Assembly: GCA_900609035.2 (NCBI GenBank) | Contig: UXAT02000052.1 | Location: forward strand, 82,469-146,468 | DNA length: 64,000 bases | Direction: 5' to 3' | DNA from: Candidatus Defluviicoccus seviourii | GTDB lineage: Bacteria > Pseudomonadota > Alphaproteobacteria > Rhodospirillales > Defluviicoccaceae | Part shown: positions 42,720 through 51,020 of the stretch, piece by piece | How positions within the stretch are numbered: position 1 is the first letter of the stretch | Layout: every line of letters begins with the position of its first letter | Notes under the pieces: generated by a model | Databases searched by the model: none | What the model saw: only the letters and a program-made list of their open reading frames with translations | Told to the model about the DNA's origin: nothing | Position numbers and translations under genes: made by a program

Positions 42720-45700
42720 GTGGAAATAATAGGTTCAGGGGGAAACGCAGAAACACCAAGATCCCCGAGAGTAGACAAAGTAAACTTGCAGTCAAATGCG
42801 ATTGGTAGTGTGCTAATTGCCTACTCTGAGGGTGAATGCGAAGGGTTGATTGATGGTGCTAAATCTATTTACCTTGATGAAACACCGTTGCAAGGACCTG
42901 ATGGAGGGTACAATTTCGAAGGCATCACTTGGGAAGAGAGGTTTGGATTACCTGCTCAAGAAGGGGTTGGTGGGTTCGAAAGCAGTTCTTCAGTCCGTTC
43001 TATAGATACAGAAGTAGTTGCTTCATCGCCAGTTATCAGGGCGGTATCCAACCTTAATGTCGATTACGCCAGAGTCATTATTACAAGTCCCCGACTCGGG
43101 TGGCTTCAAGATGATGGCGATCAGCGTAAAACATCAGTTGAACTTGCGTTTTCTGTTATGGACCCAGTGGCTGGTGTATGGGAACCGTTAGGGACAAAAA
43201 TTATCGAAGGGCGCACACAATCACAATATCAGGTAGCAGTAAAAGTTACCAAACCGTCAACCTTATCTACTCAACCTTGGCAAATCAAGGTTACACGAGT
43301 TACACCGGACTCAGAAGACCCAGATAAAATATATAACCGAACGTATTGGTCAAGTTTAGTTGAACTGCAAGAAGGTCAAGAAACTTACCCCGATACCGCA
43401 TATGTTGCTATGAGTTTTGACACAAGTCTTTTTGGTTCACGTGTCCCTAAGATTGCGTTTGATGTTAAAGGCATCAGAATTAAAGTACCTTCTAACTACA
43501 ACCAAAGCAGTTGGGATGCCCCATCATATAACGGTGTATGGGACGGCACTTGGAAATACGAAGCTACACCAAACCCCATTTGGCAAATACTAGACCTAAT
43601 TACTAACCCGAGATATGGGTTAGCGATTAGTGAAAACCAACTCAATCGATATGTTTTCTATGATCTGGCAAGATATTGTGATGCTGTAGATGTCACAACC
43701 GGCGCTTTTGTTGGGGTGCCTGATATAGAAACAGGGGTAAAACGACGACGCTTTACTTGTAACACACAAATCATGAAAAAAGACTCCGCTCTTGGAGTAT
43801 TAAACGCTATTGCTTCGTCGGCCCGAGCAGCAATATATTACGGGGGTGGGGCTATAATACCTATTCAAGACTCTCCTAAATCATCCTCATGGCGTTTCTC
43901 TAATGCGGATGTCAAAGACGGTCGGTTTATGGTTCAATGGTTGCCGCTCAGTGACATGATCACTATCCGAAACACCCGGTTCAATAATCCCTCCGATTTC
44001 TATCGACCACATATCGAGTCATACCCTGCGCCAGAGGATCAAGACACAGATGCTACGATACTATCTAGGGGCAGGATCGAGCATGACGTGTTTAAGTTTG
44101 GTTGTACTAATCGGGCAGAAGCGGCTGCTGACGCTAAGTGGGGTGTAGTCACGAGCCAAACAGAAAACCGAAAAATCATCTTCACTACAGGTCTCATTGG
44201 GGCGGCTGTGAGTTTAGGTGATGTTATTGACGTATACGACAAAAACCTTGCTGGCCTACGGGTAGGGGGGAAAATACTCGGGGGGACACCATCTTCTGTT
44301 GAGATCGACTCCCCTGTCAGTATTGAGTCTGGTAAGACATATACACTATCTATAGTAAAACACACTGGTGTTGGCTATGAAACACAACCTGTAATTAATC
44401 CGCCGGGAGAGGCAATCACAGAACTCCAAGTGAGCCCGAGTTTTACCCACAGCCCCACCGATTATTTTGGTTGGTATCTCACTATTGAAGGTGAAGTGGA
44501 GCCAACTAAGTGGCGTGTCATTTCAAAAAAAGAAGTAAGCGCCGGTGAATATGAGATTGTTGGTTTATTCTATAACGCTGCAAAATTTGACGAAGTGGAA
44601 ACAGGATTAACATTTACCACACCTTCTTACACTAAACCGGACCTAAAAACGGTTCTTCCCCCTACCAATCTCCAATGGGTAAAGCGAAGTAGACTAGACG
44701 TAAAGTCTGGGGTGAGTACAGAATTTCTTGTAGCTTACTGGGATGCAAGCCCTAGTACCACCGTCACACACTATCAAGTTTATTACCAGTTTGGCAGCGG
44801 CGGCATTGAAGATCTCGGCCGAGTCACTCAAGCAGAAATTGAAATCCCAGGGATTTCCGAAGGTGTTCATGAGCTTACGGTGTACGCAGGCAATTCTGTT
44901 GGGGTGTTAAGTCCGGCGCTGTCAGGTTCATACGACTACACGATTGGGGAGACATCAAGTCTATCGTCACCGACCAACCTACAGGTGGTAGGTGGTGGGA
45001 CTACTTTCACCGGACCTGATTTAAATCTAGAGTGGACACCACCTCTCGAATCGGTTGTCGATGGAGACGTCTTAAAGGGGTATCAAATTGAAATTTGGAG
45101 TGAGTCCGGCGGCACACTTAAGCGGCGTGAAAATGTTACAACACCTTCATATCAATACGATGTTGTTAAGAACCGGGTAGACGGCCTAAGTCGGTCGCTG
45201 TATGTCAAAGTTTGGTCACTCGACTCTACACACCAGGAAAGTACCAGTCCTTTAACCGGCACGTTTAGTAACCCAGCGCCTGTTGCCCCTACATTCTCAG
45301 TTCAACCAGGTGTTGGGCAAGTGTTTGTGAAGATCACACCAAGCACAGCAACTGATATTGTGGGGTATGCTGTGTGTATGGGGGATAGTGCAGATTTCAC
45401 ACCAAGTGAAGGCTCTCTTGTTTACACTGGTCCAGATACAAGCCCGGTGATACAAACACCATCAACTGGCACAAAATTCTTCAGAGTGGCCTCTTGGGAT
45501 AGTTTTGATGGGGCATTTGCAAATCTAATTTGGTCTTCTTCGTCCTCAGCAATTATTACAGACCCTGGCGAGCGGGTGGATGTTGTATTTTCAGGTCTAA
45601 CATTCAAAGGTAATGACCCGTCTAGCAACAAAGTATCGTGGACTGCGGCAACTGCCCAATACACTATCGCCGGCTCAACCTCCACATACAGCATCGCAAG

Positions 45701-46574
45701 CAGCAACGCCACGTGGACTTCGGGTGTCCTGTATTTGTATTGGGATAGAAATTCCTCACCAACCACCATTTTAACGACAACAGATCCAGTCGTTGCGGCA
45801 GGTCGAGATAAGCGGCTCTTAGCAGTTTACCGTGGTGGAACCGACTTAGCAAATGCATCGGGTAAGGTGTTTTTTGACGGGGGTAACTTGTATGCAGGGA
45901 CTGTAACTGCAGGGGCTCTAACTACAGGTTCGGCGGTTATTACCGAAACTGCTCAAATAGCGAATGCTATCATTGATGGTGTTCATATCAAAACCGCAAC
46001 CATTGACGGGGCTAATCTAAAAAATGCTACTATTACGTCTGCCCAAATCGGCAGTCTAGAAGTTAAAGAGGCTCAGATAGATAACTTAAGTGTTGGCACT
46101 GACAAGATCAAGATTGACGGTGTGTCGAAAACAACATCTGCTCACACAAGCGGGGCCGTGGCGTGTGGGCACTCTAGTTTTACCCAAATCCAATCCCTAA
46201 CACATACAGCAGCAGGGTCAACTAGAGGTCTAGTGCAGTTTTCTTTCGATATCGACACAGACACAGACATTAAATTCAGCGTGTCTCAATTGGATATTGT
46301 TTTTAAGGAGGGTTCGACCACATTAAGTTCACACTCGGCAGTTTTACCCGCAGCAGCACCTTGGCTAGTCTATAATAGCGGTGCACCTGTTGACCAAGCT
46401 TGGACAGCCTTCATCGGTTATGGGGGGCATGTGGAAGGCACCTTAGTTGTGCCGCTTACTGGAGGGACAAACACATACTCACTAGAGGTTCTCCCGTACA
46501 AACCTAGCAGCGTGTCCAGTTTTACACGGGCTATAACCAATCGCTTACTCGCCCTTACGGAGATTAAAAGATGA
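42720..46574 (+). CDS. Tip attachment protein J (host specificity)
   Basis: 1,284 residues, GTG start. Conserved J opening (NLQSNAIGSVLIAYSEGEC, then FEGITWEERFG), HDII-type domains, fibronectin III-like domains at about 640-850, and a C-terminal region with TAQIANAIIDGVHIKTATID that is common in phage tip fibres. It contacts the receptor and forms the central tip. Overlaps the next small gene by ATGA. Confidence 0.87.
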   Translation: MEIIGSGGNAETPRSPRVDKVNLQSNAIGSVLIAYSEGECEGLIDGAKSIYLDETPLQGPDGGYNFEGITWEERFGLPAQEGVGGFESSSSVRSIDTEVVASSPVIRAVSNLNVDYARVIITSPRLGWLQDDGDQRKTSVELAFSVMDPVAGVWEPLGTKIIEGRTQSQYQVAVKVTKPSTLSTQPWQIKVTRVTPDSEDPDKIYNRTYWSSLVELQEGQETYPDTAYVAMSFDTSLFGSRVPKIAFDVKGIRIKVPSNYNQSSWDAPSYNGVWDGTWKYEATPNPIWQILDLITNPRYGLAISENQLNRYVFYDLARYCDAVDVTTGAFVGVPDIETGVKRRRFTCNTQIMKKDSALGVLNAIASSARAAIYYGGGAIIPIQDSPKSSSWRFSNADVKDGRFMVQWLPLSDMITIRNTRFNNPSDFYRPHIESYPAPEDQDTDATILSRGRIEHDVFKFGCTNRAEAAADAKWGVVTSQTENRKIIFTTGLIGAAVSLGDVIDVYDKNLAGLRVGGKILGGTPSSVEIDSPVSIESGKTYTLSIVKHTGVGYETQPVINPPGEAITELQVSPSFTHSPTDYFGWYLTIEGEVEPTKWRVISKKEVSAGEYEIVGLFYNAAKFDEVETGLTFTTPSYTKPDLKTVLPPTNLQWVKRSRLDVKSGVSTEFLVAYWDASPSTTVTHYQVYYQFGSGGIEDLGRVTQAEIEIPGISEGVHELTVYAGNSVGVLSPALSGSYDYTIGETSSLSSPTNLQVVGGGTTFTGPDLNLEWTPPLESVVDGDVLKGYQIEIWSESGGTLKRRENVTTPSYQYDVVKNRVDGLSRSLYVKVWSLDSTHQESTSPLTGTFSNPAPVAPTFSVQPGVGQVFVKITPSTATDIVGYAVCMGDSADFTPSEGSLVYTGPDTSPVIQTPSTGTKFFRVASWDSFDGAFANLIWSSSSSAIITDPGERVDVVFSGLTFKGNDPSSNKVSWTAATAQYTIAGSTSTYSIASSNATWTSGVLYLYWDRNSSPTTILTTTDPVVAAGRDKRLLAVYRGGTDLANASGKVFFDGGNLYAGTVTAGALTTGSAVITETAQIANAIIDGVHIKTATIDGANLKNATITSAQIGSLEVKEAQIDNLSVGTDKIKIDGVSKTTSAHTSGAVACGHSSFTQIQSLTHTAAGSTRGLVQFSFDIDTDTDIKFSVSQLDIVFKEGSTTLSSHSAVLPAAAPWLVYNSGAPVDQAWTAFIGYGGHVEGTLVVPLTGGTNTYSLEVLPYKPSSVSSFTRAITNRLLALTEIKR

Positions 46575-46765
46575 TATTTTATGTAGTATATGAAACAGAG
46601 ACCGGACTGATTACTAAGGTTGGCTCGTGCGCCGAAGCCGAAGTAGCCTTACAAGCAAGTGCTGCTAGCACTGTGGCTCGGGCGGTAGATCGACTCTACC
46701 CTGATGACAGATACAAAATCATTGAGGGTTTTGACCTCCCTCAATTAAAAGAGGACTCGGAATAA
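46571..46765 (+). CDS. Small phage protein downstream of J, 64 aa
   Basis: ATG overlaps the J stop. Compact sequence MIFYVVYETETGLITKVG... of a type often found after J or fibre genes. No function known. One base separates it from the next gene. Confidence 0.6.
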   Translation: MIFYVVYETETGLITKVGSCAEAEVALQASAASTVARAVDRLYPDDRYKIIEGFDLPQLKEDSE

Positions 46766-46766
46766 G

Positions 46767-47099
46767 ATGACACTTCAAGAACTTATTACTTTTTTTAACT
46801 CGCCGGTTATTACCCTTCTCGTCGTTCCATTTATGATATGGTTGGGAAAAACACTAAAGGATATCGTCTTGAAACTTGATTCAAGGATTACACTGCTTGA
46901 AGGTGAGTTCAAGCAACTACGCCAAGATTTCAGAGATCACGATGTAGAAGAAGTTAGAGATCGCCAAGAACGCCTCGATGAGCAAAAACGGCACGGGGAA
47001 ATGTTGAGTCGTTTGGTAGGATTGCTGGAGGCTCACTACAATGATTTTCGTATTTTGGTGTTCAACTCCACTCGTCGAGACACCGACAAAAATCCATAA
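46767..47099 (+). CDS. Membrane-anchored coiled-coil protein (holin/spanin candidate)
   Basis: 110 residues: one N-terminal membrane helix (about 12-30, SPVITLLVVPFMIWLG), then a charged coiled coil (LEGEFKQLRQDFRDHDVEEV). Last gene of the late run after the tip protein. Size and layout suit an i-spanin or a small holin-like protein, but neither an endolysin nor an outer-membrane partner is visible next to it. Confidence 0.6.
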   Translation: MTLQELITFFNSPVITLLVVPFMIWLGKTLKDIVLKLDSRITLLEGEFKQLRQDFRDHDVEEVRDRQERLDEQKRHGEMLSRLVGLLEAHYNDFRILVFNSTRRDTDKNP

Positions 47100-47163
47100 C
47101 AACTAACTCCAAAAGGCTGTATGCTCTTGGGAGTAGAAACACTATACCCAGGAGCAACCCAAA

Positions 47164-47526
47164 ATGGTATCTTTCACGACCCTTCCCAAAGCCCCTGGCA
47201 CCGATTTGCGTGCCGTTCGTCGCAAGATCATCGAGAACCTGGAAGATCAACTCCTCTCCGCCCAAGCGATGATCGAGGGCAAACCTTACACTGAGGTCAA
47301 GCGGAAGTGGTTGGATCGTCGGGGCAAAAAACTCTACCTGATCATCCGCATTTCGAACCGCCCGCTCACTGACCAAGACGGTGAGATTTTGGCCATCGAA
47401 ATCGGCGATGACACAAGGGCGCCGGAGGTGATCACCGAGGTTATCGAAGCCATTAAAGCAGGTGAGTTGGATCAGCAGATTGATGCGCACATTGCTGCCA
47501 CACCGCCACGCAAGCGTCGCAAGTAG
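47164..47526 (+). CDS. Hypothetical phage protein resembling DUF6641
   Basis: 120 residues. RAVRRKIIENLEDQL, AMIEGKPYTEVKRKW, KLYLIIRI and EVIEAIKAGELDQQID follow a small family I recall as DUF6641 in phages; the match is from memory. Basic C terminus (PPRKRRK). GC content and codon use rise at this gene compared with the tail genes to its left. Function unknown; ends at a bidirectional terminator. Confidence 0.6.
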   Translation: MVSFTTLPKAPGTDLRAVRRKIIENLEDQLLSAQAMIEGKPYTEVKRKWLDRRGKKLYLIIRISNRPLTDQDGEILAIEIGDDTRAPEVITEVIEAIKAGELDQQIDAHIAATPPRKRRK

Positions 47527-47545
47527 CACACACAGCACTAAAACC

Positions 47546-47575
47546 AAAAGAGGGGCAACGAGATGCCCCTCTTTT
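47546..47575. terminator. Bidirectional terminator
   Basis: AAAAGAGGGGCA (47546-47557) and its exact complement (47564-47575) form a 12-bp hairpin with A- and T-runs, separating the convergent DUF6641-like and AAA+ genes. Confidence 0.85.
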
Positions 47576-47620
47576 CACGACTACCGCTGTAGGGTGCTTA
47601 AAACAGGCTACAGGGGCCGA

Positions 47621-48283
47621 TTACGCAACGTGGTCGGTCAAGCGTTTCAGGAACACCCGAGGCGAGCACCAGGCATACAGAGCAAGGTTCCGCATCTCTT
47701 CATCGGTAATAGTTGTCCCAGAGGAGCCGCTCTCTAAAGCCACAACTCGCTGACCAAGGTCCATCAGTTGTTCGGCGGCGGGGCGGGTCAGTTCAACGAC
47801 GGTCATCCGCTCTTGAACGGCTTGGGGGATGGCTGATAGGTGATTGGTCGATGCCATCAATTGAACCGGAACCAGTGTGGCGGTGTTTTTTAAGAACTTA
47901 TCCAGCAAGTTCTTCAAGAAGTTCAGTCGGGCATCCTTGAAGTCATCGATTTCATTGACGACGACAATCAACCGATCCGCTTGGGAAAAGGCCGCCATCT
48001 TTCGGAGATCGACGATCTTCTTGAAGTTATCACCTGCTGTCGTCGTGCTCACAGCGTCGAAGCGATGAATGGTGTTGGGTTGTGGGCAGATCATCTCCGG
48101 CAGCAGGTTCAAGATGGTTGATTTACCAACACCTGGAGGGCCAACAAGAAGCAAGTGTGAGAGCCGGCGACGATTGATAAAGCCCTTGATGATCCGTTCA
48201 ACGGTGGGATTACACCAAAGGAACTGCTCCGATAGCAGATCACTTGGAGCATATTTAACATCAAAGTCGGTGAAATACATCAC
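47621..48283 (-). CDS. Second AAA+ ATPase, clamp-loader-like
   Basis: 220 residues. It begins KYAPSDLLSEQFLWCNP; Walker A GPPGVGKST is near 48, Walker B IVVVNEIDDF (Asn in place of the first acidic residue) near 103, and sensor 1 ASTNHLSAIPQAVQERM has a possible arginine finger. It resembles RFC/gp44-type loaders without the collar. The start overlaps the upstream gene by 4 bases (ATGA). The pair with the AAA+ protein at 20355 suggests a two-subunit loader, but no clamp is recognised. Confidence 0.65.
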   Translation of the reverse strand: MMYFTDFDVKYAPSDLLSEQFLWCNPTVERIIKGFINRRRLSHLLLVGPPGVGKSTILNLLPEMICPQPNTIHRFDAVSTTTAGDNFKKIVDLRKMAAFSQADRLIVVVNEIDDFKDARLNFLKNLLDKFLKNTATLVPVQLMASTNHLSAIPQAVQERMTVVELTRPAAEQLMDLGQRVVALESGSSGTTITDEEMRNLALYAWCSPRVFLKRLTDHVA

Positions 48284-49059
48284 TCAACCTCCTCCGCCAT
48301 CTCCTCGAACTTGGACTTCTTCTCCTTCTTCGGAGCGAACTTGGCGACGAGTTTGTCCAGGTCATCGCCGTCATAGAACTGCCGCAAGATCACTCGGCCC
48401 GACTTGTCGAGTTCTCCAAGGACTAAACACATCTTGGCAGCAGTCGGTGGGGCAGTCTCGGGCTCAAACTCCGCCAACTCAACATCTTCACACTTCCTCT
48501 TGATTTTGTAGATCTTGTCTTCGGTAGCATCCGATGAGCCCCGATTAGTTGGGTGGTTGGCAGTATCGGCAGCAACCAAGCCCACAAACTTGGTCTTCTT
48601 TTTGTGAGTGAAGGTGTTGATGGTTTCGACCACTTCCCCCTCATCGATGTTGTTTTCGATCAGATAGCGAACTGCTTGACCCCACTTGTAGGCAGCTGAT
48701 GGCAGCACACCTTTAGGGTCTTGGAACAGGAATCGGATATGGGGAATGAATCGGTTCTTGTTGATGTCGGTGTTGGAGTTCGGATCGACCCGTGGGGTTG
48801 CGTCAGCACACATAGCCTTGAATCGAAGGGCTCCTTCCTTGGTTTGTGTCATCCGGACAAAGCCGACGGTCTTGGCGAGCATCTGATAAAGGCTGTCTTG
48901 AGCCCGGCCTTCGTGTCCCGTGATCTCGGCGTGGTTGGAGCGGATTTCCGAAACCTTGACATCGAGATCGGTTCGGGCTTGCTGTGCTGCCTCCGGGTTG
49001 TGATCGGCTATCGTCTGGGCGGCTTGGATCTCGTCGTGGGTCTTGGGTCGGGCTGCCAT
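48280..49059 (-). CDS. Hypothetical phage protein coupled to the AAA+ gene, 259 aa
   Basis: AGGAGGAG lies 6 bases before ATG 49059. An N-terminal helical part (HDEIQAAQTIADHNPEAA) leads to a mixed middle, then VLGELDKSGRVILRQFYDGDDLD and a charged end (KKEKKSKFEEMAEEVE). Coupled by ATGA to the clamp-loader-like gene, so a functional partner is likely. Size would fit a sliding clamp or an ssDNA-binding protein, but I see no signature of either. Confidence 0.6.
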   Translation of the reverse strand: MAARPKTHDEIQAAQTIADHNPEAAQQARTDLDVKVSEIRSNHAEITGHEGRAQDSLYQMLAKTVGFVRMTQTKEGALRFKAMCADATPRVDPNSNTDINKNRFIPHIRFLFQDPKGVLPSAAYKWGQAVRYLIENNIDEGEVVETINTFTHKKKTKFVGLVAADTANHPTNRGSSDATEDKIYKIKRKCEDVELAEFEPETAPPTAAKMCLVLGELDKSGRVILRQFYDGDDLDKLVAKFAPKKEKKSKFEEMAEEVE

Positions 49060-49120
49060 TGGGGCTCCTCCTGGTTGGGGGTTAGGAGGGTATCATATCG
49101 GGTAGGTGTTTAGAAAGGGT

Positions 49121-49681
49121 TTAGAAATCACCTTTTAGGTAATCAGTCATCCAAATGGATTTCAGATTTCCCACTTCCGACTCAAGGTTATGGAGGGCAG
49201 ATTGAACCCGGAGGAAAAGTCCCGGAGAGACACGATCAAGTTTTTTCCGGCGAGCATAGTTGTCAGCAAGCAATGAAAGGTTATGAGTTTGTTGAACCTG
49301 ATAAATAACTCCTCGAACAAACATCTGGTCATACTCTTCTTGTGAAACTTCTCGGTATTTGACCCATCGAAACAACAAACCGTCAAGGAAACGCATTTTC
49401 ATCAGCGACGCAATATCCTTGGTTTTAGAAAAAGTTGCCAAAAAGTGATGGGACCTACGATTTGTTTGAGCACAAAGCAACTCGTAAACCGTTGAAAACT
49501 CTTTAGATGAAGGACCAAAAACAAAAGTCGGGTCAAATACCTGCCAAGAAGATGGATTGACGAACCTTTTCACCCCACAAATCTGTTTCCTTGGAACATT
49601 CAACTCACGAGCGAGGATGGTTCGGTTGGTGGTTGCTGGGCCAAACAAATAGGTGATGTAATATGTCATAACTCGTCTCAC
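49121..49681 (-). CDS. Hypothetical phage protein, 186 aa
   Basis: GTG 49681 overlaps the integrase stop (GTGA); ATG 49669 is an alternative. TILARELNVPRKQICGVKRFVNPS resembles an HTH near the N terminus; the rest is helical and basic. Sitting directly after integrase in the same operon, it is a candidate lysogeny or excision regulator, but no repressor family matches. Confidence 0.55.
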   Translation of the reverse strand: MRRVMTYYITYLFGPATTNRTILARELNVPRKQICGVKRFVNPSSWQVFDPTFVFGPSSKEFSTVYELLCAQTNRRSHHFLATFSKTKDIASLMKMRFLDGLLFRWVKYREVSQEEYDQMFVRGVIYQVQQTHNLSLLADNYARRKKLDRVSPGLFLRVQSALHNLESEVGNLKSIWMTDYLKGDF

Positions 49682-50766
49682 TCCGCAAAGTGCTCGGGGA
49701 AGGCCTCAACTAGTGCGTGGTCGTAGTGGGCCGATAGCATACCTATCGAAGTCCCCATTTGCTTGGCGAGGAGTTCGTAAGGCACTCGATGAAGAACCCG
49801 TTGCGTCGCATAGAAGTGGCGAAGACTGTAAAGGGTGAAATGAGGGAGTTTCGCTGCGACGCACAAATCCGTAAACATATGGCTTTCATCTCGGAAAGGC
49901 GATCCGTCGGGCATACAAAAGAGATGTTTATGATGACCAGTTAAAGCACGCAATCTTTCTATGTATCGCTTGGCCGGGTTGCGAGCAGTTATCGGTCTTG
50001 ACCGCCCCACCTTTGATTTGCGAACCACCAACCGAAGTTGACCGTTACGGATAGCCACATCAGACCAAAGAAGTGATCTATGCTCACCCGGTCTTATGCC
50101 AGTGTTAGTGATGAGGAGGATGAGTTCGTGAAAAACAGCCCGCTTGTAGTAGGTGAGTTGGTGCTTGTGAGGCTCACGCTTCCACTTCCTTGATGTTTGA
50201 TAAAGAGTTCGATATTGTTCGATTGAAGGGGTGTCTCGACGAACCCCTTGAACCCCTCGATCTTTGATGGTAAGGCGATCAACTCCCACAGGTATGTTTT
50301 GCTCTCGGCATAAAGAGAGAAGACCACGCAGCACCACATTTAGGCAGTTGACTGTCGATTTAGCGGGAGTTCGACCAAGACGTTCTCGATGAGCCTTGTA
50401 GAGTCTTTCAAGATCGGCTTTAGTGATGGCTGTTTTATTTTTCAAAATGGGCAAAATATGATTTTCAAGGGTGGCGAGATATGTAGTGTAGATCGGTTTT
50501 TGGATTGGCTTTTCGAGGAGGTTTTGACGATATTGATGGCATACGGAGTCAAGTGTAAGGGGCGGCGGACCTGATTCAGGTGTTGATTTTAATCGGTTTT
50601 CGTAGAGTTTTAAGGCTGCGAGTTTAGCCTCGTCGAGATCGGTTTGCCGTGTCGAAACCCATACCCATTTATCGTGGATTTTTAGTCGGGCTTGAATAGG
50701 TTTTGATCGAGGGTCTCGGAATAGTATGATATGTCCGTCTCGTAATCGGGCTAACTCGGAGGTCAT
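49678..50766 (-). CDS. int: Tyrosine-recombinase integrase
   Basis: 362 residues, AAGGGG before ATG. An N-terminal arm-binding part (to about 65), a core-binding SAM-like domain (about 75-165) and a catalytic domain: Arg in TGIRPGEHRSL, Arg316/His317 in YSLRHFYAT and nucleophile Tyr348 in SAHYDHAL. It integrates the phage at the tRNA-Leu(UAA) anticodon loop. First gene of a leftward operon that begins next to the phage tRNA and attR. Confidence 0.9.
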   Translation of the reverse strand: MTSELARLRDGHIILFRDPRSKPIQARLKIHDKWVWVSTRQTDLDEAKLAALKLYENRLKSTPESGPPPLTLDSVCHQYRQNLLEKPIQKPIYTTYLATLENHILPILKNKTAITKADLERLYKAHRERLGRTPAKSTVNCLNVVLRGLLSLCREQNIPVGVDRLTIKDRGVQGVRRDTPSIEQYRTLYQTSRKWKREPHKHQLTYYKRAVFHELILLITNTGIRPGEHRSLLWSDVAIRNGQLRLVVRKSKVGRSRPITARNPAKRYIERLRALTGHHKHLFCMPDGSPFRDESHMFTDLCVAAKLPHFTLYSLRHFYATQRVLHRVPYELLAKQMGTSIGMLSAHYDHALVEAFPEHFAE

Positions 50767-50783
50767 TGAGAACCCCTTAAAAG

Positions 50784-50860
50784 TGGTCCCCCGGGCGAGA
50801 TTCGAACTCGCACTGAAATGATCTTAAGTCATTTGTCTCTGCCGATTGGACTACCGGGGG
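50784..50860 (-). tRNA. Phage-encoded class I tRNA with UAA anticodon
   Basis: 77 bases with encoded CCA (complement 50784-50786). Acceptor CCCCCGG/CCGGGGG, discriminator A73, D loop with GG, anticodon stem AATGA/TCATT around loop CTTAAGA (anticodon UAA, codon UUA, Leu), 5-base variable loop (TCAGT), T arm GCGAG-TTCGAAT-CTCGC. Bacterial leucine tRNAs normally have a long variable arm, so this is an atypical isoacceptor. A73 fits leucylation, but the charging enzyme cannot be proven by sequence. It may replace the host gene the phage destroys. Confidence 0.88.
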
Positions 50861-50912
50861 TATGCTCTGCTAATATGTATATACCTCTTCCCGTCACCGC
50901 CCCTTAACGCCC

Positions 50913-50954
50913 TACACAATACACAAAATACCAAATGGTGTCAAGTGGGTTAAG
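50913..50954 (+). promoter_or_regulatory. Candidate integrase arm-type sites, right
   Basis: TACACAA at 50913-50919 and 50920-50926, and AGTGGGTTAAG at 50944-50954, repeat elements seen just inside attL (15926-15960). Confidence 0.5.
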
Positions 50955-50982
50955 TTGTTGAGTTATTAGGGGTTGCGCACGC

Positions 50983-51020
50983 TTTTAAGTCCGTAGCGTC
51001 TGCCGTTTCGCCACGCGGGC
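50983..51020 (-). pseudogene. 5' half of host tRNA-Leu(UAA), with attR core
   Basis: Minus strand from 51020 reads acceptor GCCCGCG, a D arm, anticodon stem ACGGA and loop to the core ACTTAAAA (50983-50990 complement), then runs into phage DNA (GCGTGCGC) that cannot complete the tRNA. It keeps the native promoter side, so a truncated transcript is probably still made. Confidence 0.9.

Larger units (their letters stand above)
15896..50990. mobile_element. Integrated temperate phage with lambda-like virion genes and T4-like regulation
   Basis: The element is bounded by TTTTAAGT at 15896-15903 and 50983-50990, the anticodon-loop core of tRNA-Leu(UAA). Base composition drops sharply inside it relative to the host. 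It holds an integrase at the right end, a replication module, a complete head-tail module and small late genes at the left end. All expected virion genes from terminase to tip protein J are intact, so the phage may be functional, although I could not identify a repressor or an endolysin. At 35.1 kb it is a small to medium siphovirus genome. Confidence 0.93.
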
